From: Candidatus Sulfotelmatobacter sp.
GTDB taxonomy: Bacteria; Acidobacteriota; Terriglobia; Terriglobales; Acidobacteriaceae
NCBI GenBank assembly: GCA_030037575.1
Contig: JASHRB010000245.1
Location: forward strand, 1-5,640
DNA: 5,640 bases
Reading direction: 5' to 3'
Shown: positions 1-5,640 of the stretch, piece after piece
Layout of the letters: every line of letters begins with the position of its first letter
Position numbering within the stretch: position 1 is the first letter of the stretch
The notes under the pieces: model-generated
Database searches by the model: none
Told to the model about the DNA's origin: nothing
What the model saw: only the letters and a program-made list of their open reading frames with translations
Translations under genes and position numbers: made by a program

Positions 1-3
1 AAG

Positions 4-24
4 CAAAAAGGAAAACGCTTTTTG
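4..24. repeat. Short AT-rich inverted repeat
   Basis: CAAAAAG at 4-10 and CTTTTTG at 18-24 are perfect reverse complements around a 7-base loop. The stem is mostly A:T pairs, so a transcript hairpin would be weak. It could be part of a terminator for a gene outside the window, but nothing confirms this. Confidence 0.3.
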
Positions 25-179
25 ACATTTACTGGTTTCCGGCAGTAGCGCTTTAGACCGTCGCTTCAATCAAACCAGCACGGGTTGCGATCCCCAATGA
101 CGAGACACTAAAACTGGCATCAAACAGTTGCTGGCATTCCAGGAGTCGCTTGACCTTCTCGACCATGGCTCGACATGGA

Positions 180-258
180 TGTTCTGCTGTAAGGAGGCAA
201 ACTCCCACCAAAATTTAATAAAGTCAACCTAACGGCTGTTCTGTTACAAGGCGGTAAA
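180..258. repeat. Imperfect direct repeat, 57-bp spacing
   Basis: Positions 180-201 and 237-258 match at 17 of 22 bases. Both copies start TGTTCTG and contain AAGG followed by GG and AAA. The offset is 57 bp, which is 19 codons, and on the minus strand the repeat is visible as two SLPPxxRT-like peptides in a short open frame. It may be a diverged duplication or part of a structured RNA. No function is assigned. Confidence 0.4.
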
Positions 259-324
259 GATCTCATGAATAACTCTTTAAAAAAAATCCACAGGACTTGC
301 AGAACGCTCAGGTGTTTTCTGTAT

Positions 325-348
325 AGACGGCATGCTTCCGTCTTTCTT
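325..348 (+). terminator. Weak hairpin with T-rich tail, possible terminator
   Basis: AGACGG (325-330) and CCGTCT (338-343) can pair around a 7-base loop, and the plus strand then reads a T-rich stretch through 348. The stem is only 6 bp and the T-tract is interrupted by C, so this is a poor intrinsic terminator. It points along the plus strand, while the nearest gene end (457) belongs to a minus-strand gene, so its relevance is doubtful. Confidence 0.2.
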
Positions 349-456
349 CGGGCGATCACATCATCGCATCCATCGCCATGAGGCCTCAGCCGGGGTAAAT
401 GCCGACCGCGGAAAGGGCATACCTCTGTTTTTCCTTCGCCCGGAGCTGCCGCGTCG

Positions 457-1953
457 CTATGGCGACAGGGGAGCCCGTGCGGCCCGGCCGGGGAAGACGC
501 CGGAAACAGTAGCCCCGTCCTTCACCACCGGCACGCCGTTTACAAGCACGTAAGAAATTCCAGCGGAGAACTGCAGCGGATCTTCAAACGTGGCTTTATC
601 GATTATGGTGTCCGGGCTAAAGATGGTGATGTCGGCGTCGGCCCCGACACGGATGCGGCCCTTATTTCCGAAAACGGGGGCACGCTTTTCCAGCCGTTGC
701 GCGGGGAGGAGGGTCATCTTACGCAGCGCGCTCACCAGGTCCAGAACCTTTTCTTCGCGCACATAATGGCCAAGCACGCGGCAGAAAGTACCCTGGCCGC
801 GGGGGTGAACCTTCGGGCCGGTGATGGGCATACCATCGCTCGCTACCATCACGATAGGATTTGCAAGGGCTTGGCGAACGGCACTTTCAGGGATGGCGAA
901 GATGATGACAATCCCGCCCTGCTTGCGGTATTTTTCGAAAGTCTCCGCAGTGAGGCGCTCCCCGGTTTGCGCCCACTGAAGATCTTTATAAGTAATCCCT
1001 TCCGCTTCCTGCCAGCCAGGATCGAAGACCGCGGAGTCGAGAGCGGTGCTGCTAGCGGGATAAGGATAGGCCTCGGTTGTGACGTCGATTCCGCGTGCAC
1101 GTGCACCTTCCACCATGGCGATCAACCGCGGCGTATCCTTCAGTCCCATGCTGGTAATGTGCACCACATGCAGAGGGGCGCCAGTGGAAGCTGCCGCCGC
1201 GATGACTTCTTCCAGCGCGGCCAAGCCAGAAGTGGGTTCTTTGATTCCGCTATAGCGCAGATGAACGTGGACCGATGCGCCATAAGCGGCAGCAACCTTA
1301 AACACCTCGACAATCTCCGCGTGCGAAGCCGCCGAGGTGTAGTTGATTCCCATGCCCACGGCCAGAGCGCCCCGTTGCAGTCCTTGGGCGATGGCAGACC
1401 GGATCTGTTCAATTTCTTCTGCAGAAGCGGCGCGGTGCGCGGCATCTCCAACCGGCAGGAACGTGCCGGGGTCATGCATGATTTCCATACGCACCGGGAT
1501 GTGTCCGACGCTGACACCGTAATTGATCAGCGACTTGCCTTCCCGCTGGGCATACCAGCCATCGACATCGCTTGTGCCGCGTTCGAGTTCGAGCGATGTG
1601 GTGACTCCATCATGAGCCTGGAATTCGTAATTGCGAGGTTCCTGGCCGTGTTCGTGGAGATCGATAAAGCCCGGGGCGACCACCAGGCCGCGGGCGTCAA
1701 TTCTCTGTCTGCCATCGAGATTATTTTCGGTAATCTCGACAATTTTGCCCGCACGAATACCCACGTTTCGAATGGCATCCAGTCCAGACTCGGGATCGAT
1801 CACCCGACCGCCCCAGATCACAGCCTCGAGCCTGCCCGCGTCCGCGTGAGCAACGGGAAAATCAACGGTGGAGATCGTAAAGGCAGGCAACAGTAAGGCC
1901 AAGATAAACCGAAGAAGATAAGCGCGCGTGGTGAAAATGGGTCTGGAAAGCAT
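457..1953 (-). CDS. Exported amidohydrolase, D-aminoacylase / N-acyl-D-glutamate deacylase type
   Basis: This 498-residue protein belongs to the metal-dependent amidohydrolase superfamily. Its closest resemblance is to N-acyl-D-amino-acid deacylases, which release D-amino acids from N-acylated forms; the substrate here is unproven. Residues 1-39 form a signal peptide (Arg near the start, hydrophobic core about 14-28, AHA/ADA cleavage site), so a periplasmic site is likely. The N-terminal beta-sandwich strand WGGRVIDP (47-54) leads into the TIM barrel. Likely metal or catalytic residues are H100 and H102 (LHEH), a Glu in LELE (E122 or E124), H231 (HVHLR), H265 (HVVH) and D373 (ASDG). GRIRVGADADITIF (432-445) is the usual C-terminal return to the sandwich. 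Classical D-aminoacylases carry Cys where LELE lies, and H-x-H-D where this protein has HEHG, so it fits a Glu-type subgroup. The ATG at 1953 is chosen for the signal peptide and the GGAG 11 bases upstream. It is divergent from the acylase. Confidence 0.92.
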   Translation of the reverse strand: MLSRPIFTTRAYLLRFILALLLPAFTISTVDFPVAHADAGRLEAVIWGGRVIDPESGLDAIRNVGIRAGKIVEITENNLDGRQRIDARGLVVAPGFIDLHEHGQEPRNYEFQAHDGVTTSLELERGTSDVDGWYAQREGKSLINYGVSVGHIPVRMEIMHDPGTFLPVGDAAHRAASAEEIEQIRSAIAQGLQRGALAVGMGINYTSAASHAEIVEVFKVAAAYGASVHVHLRYSGIKEPTSGLAALEEVIAAAASTGAPLHVVHITSMGLKDTPRLIAMVEGARARGIDVTTEAYPYPASSTALDSAVFDPGWQEAEGITYKDLQWAQTGERLTAETFEKYRKQGGIVIIFAIPESAVRQALANPIVMVASDGMPITGPKVHPRGQGTFCRVLGHYVREEKVLDLVSALRKMTLLPAQRLEKRAPVFGNKGRIRVGADADITIFSPDTIIDKATFEDPLQFSAGISYVLVNGVPVVKDGATVSGVFPGRAARAPLSP

Positions 1954-1964
1954 GCCGATAGTTT

Positions 1965-1968
1965 CTCC
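1965..1968 (-). promoter_or_regulatory. Ribosome binding site of the amidohydrolase gene
   Basis: The minus strand reads GGAG followed by AAAC, ending 11 bases before the ATG at 1953. Spacing is slightly long but acceptable. It supports the start codon that gives a complete signal peptide. Confidence 0.5.
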
Positions 1969-1970
1969 GC

Positions 1971-1984
1971 CACCGGCCCCGGTG
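1971..1984. repeat. Inverted repeat between the divergent genes, possible operator
   Basis: CACCGG (1971-1976) and CCGGTG (1979-1984) are perfect reverse complements separated by two C bases. The element overlaps the end of the candidate -35 box of the amidohydrolase gene and lies just upstream of its ribosome binding site. This is a suitable place for a repressor site, but GC-rich 6-bp arms arise easily by chance. Confidence 0.25.
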
Positions 1985-2111
1985 TCAAAAGCTCATTGGA
2001 GACGTCCAGGCAAACAGTGCAGAAAATCGAGCGGGCGCGGTGCGCCTTACGGATTCCACCAGCTTCCGTGGATGATCAGGTGGATTTCCTGAAAAAGTTC
2101 GCACGCTGCAC

Positions 2112-2117
2112 TACAAT
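2112..2117 (+). promoter_or_regulatory. Candidate -10 box for the acylase gene
   Basis: TACAAT lies 9 bases before the acylase ATG at 2127, so transcription would begin only a few bases before the start codon. There is no good Shine-Dalgarno sequence, only GGGG at 2120-2123, which fits a leaderless or near-leaderless mRNA. No convincing -35 box is present at the usual distance, so this is a moderate call. Confidence 0.35.
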
Positions 2118-2126
2118 TCGGGGCTG

Positions 2127-4295
2127 ATGCTTAGACAAATCTGTGTTTTCCTGTTCGGTTTCTTGGCGGTAGCCACCTCCGCGGTGCAACCGACACCCGA
2201 GTCGCTCAATTCCAAGGCGCACGACTCGCTTTCGCCGATGCGCGGCACTCTCAGAGTGCGGGGGCTCAAACAGCCCGTCCGCGTCCTTCGAGATCGCTGG
2301 GGCGTTGCGCACATTTACGCGAAGAACCAGCACGACCTTTTCTTTGCCCAGGGTTTTGTGGTGGCCCAAGATCGGCTGTTCCAGATGGAGATGTGGAAGC
2401 GCGCTGGACAGGGCCGTCTGGCCGAGGTGCTCGGACGATCGGCGGTGCAGCGCGACGTCGATGCCCGGCTACTTCGTTATCGGGGCGACATGAAAGCCGA
2501 GTATGAGAGCTACTCGCCGGATACGGAAGCCATCGTGCGGGCTTTTACCGAGGGGATCAACGCCGAGATACGCTGGTTGACGGCAAAGGGCGGCCCGGGC
2601 TTACCGATCGAGTTCCAGTTGGCCGGGTTTCGGCCAGACCCCTGGAAGCCGGAGGATTGTCTCAATCGAATGGCGGCATTTTCGATGACCGGCAACGCTT
2701 TCAGCGAGCTCCGCGATGCAGAGCTGGTCGCGAAGTTCGGCGTACAGAAGGCCAGCTCCCTGCTCCGGCTTGATCCGAAGGTAAAACTCGACCCGGCAGC
2801 GGGTGTGGATTTCAGCGGACTGAAGCCCTCGCTTCTGCAGAACCTGGTCGGAAGTGATGCCAGAATCGAGTTTCCTTCGGACACGTCAGAAGGCAGCAAT
2901 AACTGGACGATCTCGGGAAAACTCACCTCCACGGGCAAGCCGATCTTGGCCAATGATCCTCATCGAGTGGTGGGTTTGCCCTCGTTGCGCTATATCGTCC
3001 ACCTGGTAGCACCCGGGTGGGATGTGATCGGCGCGGGCGAGCCGGGATTGCCCGGAGTTGCTCTGGGCCACAACCGGCACATCGCCTGGGGATTCACAAT
3101 CTTCGGCCTCGATCAGCAGGATCTGTATCTTGAGGATCTGAATCCGCAAGATCCGCTGGAGTACAAGACCCCGAACGGATGGGCGCGTATGCGCCTTGAA
3201 CACGAAAGCATAGCCGTCAAAGGCCAGCCGCCGGTCGAAATCGAATTGAAATTCACCCGCCACGGCCCTGTCGTTTGGGAGGATGGGAAGCGGGCGCTGG
3301 CGCTTCGCTGGGTTGGAGCCGAGCCCGGCACCGCCGGCTACCTCGGGTCCCTTGCCGTCGACCGGGCGACGAACTGGGATCAATTCGAGGAGGCCATGAA
3401 GCGCTGGAGAGTTCCGTCGGAAAACATCGTGTATTCCGATGTGGATGGCAACATCGGCGAGCACTCCACGGGGTTGGCCCCACTGCGAAAGACCTGGACC
3501 GGACTACTGCCGGTCCCGGGGGCGGCCCACTATGAGTGGTCGGGATATGTTTCGAACTCGGCACTTCCCCACAGTTTCAATCCGCCGGCCGGATTTGTCG
3601 CCACCGCGAATCACAAGATGATCCCCGAAAACTACCCCTATAACGTGGGCTTCGAGTGGGCTCCTGCCTACCGGGTGCAACGCATCGCAGAGGTGCTCTC
3701 CGGCATTCGTGACAGCCGGAGGAAGATAACCCTCGACGATATGGAGAAACTTCAGACCGATGTTGTGTCATTGCCGGCGCGTCAACTGGTGAAGCTGTTG
3801 AAAGAGGCCTCGCCGCAGCCAACGGCTGCGACCCAAATGATGCTCGCCTGGGATGCGACCCTGAGCAGAGAATCCGGGGCTGCAGCGCTTTACGAGGTGT
3901 GGCTGAGGAACCTGCAAAAGGCCGTCTGGGAAAAGGAAGGGATGGCAGCGGTGGAAGACGACGGGTCGCTGGAGAACCTGCTCGAAGAGCTCTCGAAGCC
4001 GTCGCCCCAGGTTTTCGGGGCCGACGCTGTCGAAGGCAGAAACCAGGTTTTGCTCCAAACACTCGATTGCGCATGGAAACAGACGGAGCATTTGCTCGGA
4101 CCCGATCCGCAGAAGTGGTCCTGGGGCAGTTTGCATACGATTCGGTTCCGGCACTCGCTCGACCGTTTGCCTGGAGCCGCGACCGTGCTCGATCTGGGGC
4201 CGTTGTCGCGTCCGGGCGACGGCTACACCGTGAATGCCACGGGGTCGGCAGTAAGTTCGAGCAGGAGAGTGGGGCGAGCTATAGAGAAGTCCTGA
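2127..4295 (+). CDS. Exported penicillin-acylase-family Ntn hydrolase, C-terminus frameshifted
   Basis: The protein belongs to the penicillin amidase (S45) family of N-terminal nucleophile hydrolases, which hydrolyse acyl-amide bonds in beta-lactams, acyl-homoserine lactones or related amides; the natural substrate is unknown. A signal peptide (1 to about 19, ending ATSA) predicts export. The alpha chain carries [10 protein letters not shown] (57-66) and [19 protein letters not shown] (72-90). Autocleavage is expected before S257 in EGSNNW, the nucleophile that begins the beta chain. Further family motifs are DPHR (277-280), GHNRHIAWG (314-322), RHGP (378-381) and TAN with N495, which matches the oxyanion-hole Asn about 240 residues into the beta chain. 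[10 protein letters not shown] (697-706) is followed by an abrupt change: 16 unrelated residues and a stop at 4295, while the expected C-terminus continues in the next frame to 4477. Repairing one base gives 783 residues, a normal family length. The ATG at 2127 is chosen because the signal peptide follows at once. Confidence 0.92.
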   Translation: MLRQICVFLFGFLAVATSAVQPTPESLNSKAHDSLSPMRGTLRVRGLKQPVRVLRDRWGVAHIYAKNQHDLFFAQGFVVAQDRLFQMEMWKRAGQGRLAEVLGRSAVQRDVDARLLRYRGDMKAEYESYSPDTEAIVRAFTEGINAEIRWLTAKGGPGLPIEFQLAGFRPDPWKPEDCLNRMAAFSMTGNAFSELRDAELVAKFGVQKASSLLRLDPKVKLDPAAGVDFSGLKPSLLQNLVGSDARIEFPSDTSEGSNNWTISGKLTSTGKPILANDPHRVVGLPSLRYIVHLVAPGWDVIGAGEPGLPGVALGHNRHIAWGFTIFGLDQQDLYLEDLNPQDPLEYKTPNGWARMRLEHESIAVKGQPPVEIELKFTRHGPVVWEDGKRALALRWVGAEPGTAGYLGSLAVDRATNWDQFEEAMKRWRVPSENIVYSDVDGNIGEHSTGLAPLRKTWTGLLPVPGAAHYEWSGYVSNSALPHSFNPPAGFVATANHKMIPENYPYNVGFEWAPAYRVQRIAEVLSGIRDSRRKITLDDMEKLQTDVVSLPARQLVKLLKEASPQPTAATQMMLAWDATLSRESGAAALYEVWLRNLQKAVWEKEGMAAVEDDGSLENLLEELSKPSPQVFGADAVEGRNQVLLQTLDCAWKQTEHLLGPDPQKWSWGSLHTIRFRHSLDRLPGAATVLDLGPLSRPGDGYTVNATGSAVSSSRRVGRAIEKS

Positions 4296-4477
4296 ACACC
4301 GCTGATTGGGACCGTTCGTTGGCGGTGAATGCTCCGGGACAGAGCGGACAGCCGGGATCGCCGCATTATTCGGATCTGCTTCCTCTATGGGATAAAGGCG
4401 AATATTTTCCGCTGGTGTATTCGCGCCGGGCGGTAGAGAAGAATGCACCAGACCGGTTGGTCCTCGCACCGCGGTAG
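4241..4477 (+). pseudogene. Out-of-frame C-terminal end of the penicillin acylase
   Basis: From 4241 the frame one base behind the acylase frame reads [17 protein letters not shown], then a TADWDRS stretch, a SGQPGSPHY stretch and an [12 protein letters not shown] stretch, ending with a TAG at 4475-4477. This is the standard last segment of penicillin-acylase-family proteins, where the SGASYRE, DWD, PHY and PLW-x-x-G-x-Y-x-P-L motifs recur. The break lies at the G4 run (4241-4244). A fifth G would give ACG GGG GTC GGC AGT and rejoin the two frames without gap or stop. So this is the tail of the gene starting at 2127, not a separate gene. Whether the shift is genuine or a sequence error cannot be told from one copy. 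Confidence 0.85.
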
Positions 4478-4482
4478 CCCCC

Positions 4483-5186
4483 GCTTGGTGCCGAATGATC
4501 GTAGTCTGGCGTGCGGCAACACCGGCGAGGGTCGTCCTCCACTCTCGGCGAACTTTCCTCGTTGCTCACCCGACGATTGCCAAATCGCCGGGGTGGATTC
4601 GGAGATGGGCAAGCCGCAGAAGAGTCTCTTGGCCTCCGTCCAGGGTGGAACGCCTCAGGAACTTTTGCCCGAATCCCGCAACCAAGTCGATCCGGCGTGG
4701 TCGGCTGGGGGAAACAAATCGCCTTTGGCCGCATCCGCTTCGCCGCCCGCACCGAGAAACTCGCCACCCACATCATCGACCTTGCTACTCACCGGGTTTC
4801 CGTCGTTTTTGGTTCAGATGGCCTCTTCCGTCGGCGCTGGTCGGCACCTCGCCGCGCTTCCCGAAGATTCAAAAAACTTGCGCTCTTCGACTTCAAGACC
4901 GGCAAGTGGTCGGATTGGATCGAGGAGCCCTATGCGATTGCTTTCCCGAATCGGTCGCCGGGCTAGCTATAGCTAGGTTTCCGATGACCCTCGATCCGCT
5001 CAGCCCACTTTCTCGCGGGTCAGGACCGGACAAACTCGTTCAGAACCCGTCGTGGATGTGAAGAATCTTCACCGGTTCAGCCACCTGGGGTCGGAGCCTG
5101 GAGCGCCCGCACCGGACGGTTCGTCTGTCTTTGTGCGCGACCTGCGCACAGATGGGATCTACCCACTTGACATGGAATCACTGTAA
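4483..5186 (+). pseudogene. Decayed C-terminal TolB/WD40-like beta-propeller remnant
   Basis: Fragments in two frames join into one propeller tail of the kind fused to winged-helix DNA-binding or Ser/Thr kinase domains in Acidobacteriota. Frame a (codons starting at 4554) reads FPRCSPDD, then GKPQK, GGTPQELLPESRNQVDPAWS to about 4711. Frame b (from 4712) reads KQIAFGRIRF, EKLATHIIDLATHRVS, FGSDGLF and RWS to 4843. Frame a returns with GRHLAALPEDSK to about 4874. Frame b continues with KKLALFDFKTGKWSDWIEEP and FPNRSPG. Frame a finishes with VSDDPRSAQPTF, RSEPVVDVKNLHRF, APDGSSVFVRDL and IYPLDMESL, ending in TAA at 5184-5186. Lesions are shifts near 4707-4711, 4839-4843, 4871-4876 and 4955-4965, and a TAG at 4974-4976. 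All four WSPDG-type repeat motifs are altered. No N-terminal domain is present, and the remnant begins within a few bases of the acylase stop. The family match is from memory of recurring motifs; the 5' limit is approximate. Confidence 0.8.
4963..4976. repeat. Perfect 14-bp palindrome
   Basis: CTAGCTATAGCTAG equals its own reverse complement over all 14 bases. It sits inside the propeller pseudogene at the point where its reading frame breaks, and supplies TAG stops in both relevant frames (4964-4966 and 4970-4972 in one, 4974-4976 in the other). It may be a chance product of decay, a binding site, or a rearrangement scar. Confidence 0.5.
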
Positions 5187-5356
5187 TCCCCATCAACTTT
5201 CGCACCAGCGATCTGGCGCGAGATCTATTTCCCATCGGATGACACGGCGGTCGTCTGCGCAATCGTGTAATTTTGGAACGGCCGCGGTGGATTGAACTTG
5301 GCAACTTTGGTTGGCTCGTTGACTTGCCCTGTTCATCGCCCTAACATTTCAGCCGA
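5187..5356. other. Intergenic gap upstream of the kinase gene
   Basis: This 170-bp stretch follows the stop of the propeller remnant and leads to the kinase start. I see no open frame with recognisable protein. ACACG at 5242-5246 can pair with CGTGT at 5264-5268, followed by AATTTT, which is at best a weak terminator for transcripts from the left. The last 40 bases hold the candidate kinase promoter. Confidence 0.4.
5319..5347 (+). promoter_or_regulatory. Candidate promoter of the kinase gene
   Basis: TTGACT (5319-5324, five of six -35 consensus bases) is followed after exactly 17 bases by TAACAT (5342-5347, four of six -10 bases). Transcription would begin about 5353-5355, only a few bases before the ATG at 5357. 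No Shine-Dalgarno sequence precedes that ATG, which fits a near-leaderless mRNA. Confidence 0.45.
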
Positions 5357-5640
5357 ATGATCGGCCAGATCATCTCGCACTATCGCATCGTCGAAAGGTT
5401 GGGCGGCGGCGGGATGGGTGTGGTTTACAAGGCGCAAGACATAAAACTTCGCCGCTTTGTGGCTCTGAAGTTTCTGCCTGACGATGTTGCCAAGGACGCA
5501 CAAGCCCTCGCTCGCTTCCAGCGCGAAGCGCAAGCAGCTTCCGCATTGAACCATCCCAACATCTGCACGATCCACGAGATTGACGAACAGCATGGACAGG
5601 TATTCATCGTCATGGAATTTTTAGACGGACTGACGTTGAA
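5357..5640 (+). CDS. Ser/Thr protein kinase, PknB type, N-terminal part
   Basis: Only the first 94 complete codons are in the window; the gene runs off the right edge. The frame is a bacterial Hanks-type Ser/Thr kinase, which transfers phosphate from ATP to protein Ser or Thr residues, usually as a signalling enzyme. After a short lead ([11 protein letters not shown]) comes the glycine-rich ATP loop [12 protein letters not shown] (15-26), then VALKFL with the ATP-binding Lys at 38, the helix C Glu at 57 in [10 protein letters not shown], the HPNIC stretch (66-70) and the hinge VMEFLDG (85-91). These match subdomains I to V of the kinase fold in order. The ATG at 5357 is chosen because the kinase fold begins a few residues later, as is usual in this family. 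The catalytic loop, any membrane segment and any C-terminal sensor or propeller domain lie outside the window. The gene has its own candidate promoter. The pseudogene just upstream may derive from a relative of this type of protein, but that is inference. Confidence 0.92.
   Translation, partial: MIGQIISHYRIVERLGGGGMGVVYKAQDIKLRRFVALKFLPDDVAKDAQALARFQREAQAASALNHPNICTIHEIDEQHGQVFIVMEFLDGLTL

Larger units (their letters stand above)
1..456. other. Gene-poor, partly AT-rich intergenic region
   Basis: No reading frame here looks like a recognisable protein. The part from about 181 to 330 is about 41% GC by hand count, well below the GC-rich genes to its right, so it may be of different origin or under different constraint. 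It holds an imperfect direct repeat (180-201 and 237-258), an 8-A run at 279-286, and inverted repeats at 4-24 and 325-343. Two purine-rich Shine-Dalgarno-like strings occur, AAGGAGG at 191-197 and AAGGCGG at 248-254. The second lies 10 bases before an ATG at 265 that opens a basic 38-codon frame ending at 381. That peptide resembles nothing I know, and I do not call it a gene. It is also the 3' flank of the minus-strand amidohydrolase, so its transcript should end somewhere here. Confidence 0.6.
1960..1988 (-). promoter_or_regulatory. Candidate promoter for the amidohydrolase gene
   Basis: The minus strand carries a perfect TTGACA (-35 consensus) at 1988-1983. A 17-base spacer leads to GAAACT at 1965-1960, which matches the -10 consensus at only three of six bases. 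That pairing would start transcription almost at the ATG and would put the GGAG in the -10/start region, so the real -10 or the real promoter may be elsewhere. The -35 match is the only strong part. Confidence 0.25.

Noticed and set aside
158..178. Near-tandem repeat of CTCGACCATGG and CTCGACATGG
   Set aside because: Only two short unequal copies are present; this is within what chance and local duplication produce.
55..214. Second minus-strand open stretch of 53 codons with protein-like composition
   Set aside because: It opens directly after a TAA with no ATG at its beginning (only an internal one), and I recognise no family; it could be a decayed end of something but cannot be supported.
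120..359. 79-codon minus-strand frame, with a SLPPxxRT repeat
   Set aside because: It overlaps the AT-rich repeat region, has no ribosome binding site or family resemblance, and the peptide repeat follows from the DNA direct repeat.
453..466. GTCGC-TATG-GCGAC hairpin over the amidohydrolase stop codon
   Set aside because: The 5-bp stem is short, no T-tract follows on the minus strand, and it overlaps coding sequence, so a terminator call is not justified.
697..1896. 399-codon open frame on the plus strand opposite the amidohydrolase
   Set aside because: It lies wholly antisense to a clear family protein, has no recognisable motif, and its His/Arg/Cys-rich composition is typical of a GC-rich shadow frame.
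2886..3464. 192-codon minus-strand frame opposite the acylase
   Set aside because: It is antisense to conserved acylase motifs, including the catalytic Ser region, and shows no family features.
4241..4260. Programmed ribosomal frameshift in the acylase
   Set aside because: There is no slippery heptamer of the usual A/T type at the break, and the neighbouring gene remnant shows unprogrammed lesions of the same kind.
4511..4966. 151-codon frame as an independent hypothetical gene
   Set aside because: Its first third is meaningless while the neighbouring frame carries family motifs there; it is one frame of the broken propeller remnant, not a gene.
4443..4976. 177-codon frame as an independent hypothetical gene
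   Set aside because: Its start lies inside the acylase tail and only parts of it match the propeller family; it is the other frame of the same remnant.

Overview
The window reads as a GC-rich chromosomal segment, most likely from an Acidobacteriota bacterium. That placement is inference. It rests on a PknB-type kinase start and a decayed TolB-like propeller tail, both in the style that is very common in that phylum, and on two secreted acyl-amide hydrolases. I see no phage, transposon, CRISPR, tRNA or rRNA signal.

Layout. Positions 1-456 hold no convincing gene; part of this stretch is AT-rich (about 41% GC by hand count over 181-330) and carries a diverged direct repeat and two small hairpins. 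Positions 457-1953 (minus strand) encode an exported amidohydrolase of the D-aminoacylase / N-acyl-D-glutamate deacylase type. A 173-bp divergent promoter region (1954-2126) separates it from an exported penicillin-acylase-family Ntn hydrolase on the plus strand (2127-4477). The acylase frame is broken by a single-base shift at a G-run (4241-4244), so the conserved C-terminus (to 4477) lies in another frame. Only a few bases after the acylase stop, a 5'-truncated, multiply frameshifted remnant of a TolB/WD40-like beta-propeller protein runs to a TAA at 5184-5186. After a 170-bp gap, a Ser/Thr protein kinase gene starts at 5357 and leaves the window.

How it fits together. The two hydrolases are divergent neighbours that both cleave acyl-amide bonds outside the cytoplasm, so they could act on related N-acylated amino acids or acyl-homoserine lactones; this is inference. 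The main irregularity is a cluster of reading-frame lesions between 4241 and 4976. Three of them fit a loss of one base from a homopolymer, so local sequence error must be weighed against true gene decay. I found no clear new biological system. The points most worth a second look are the lesion cluster, a perfect 14-bp palindrome inside it, the changed metal-ligand motifs of the amidohydrolase, and -10-like boxes placed for near-leaderless starts.
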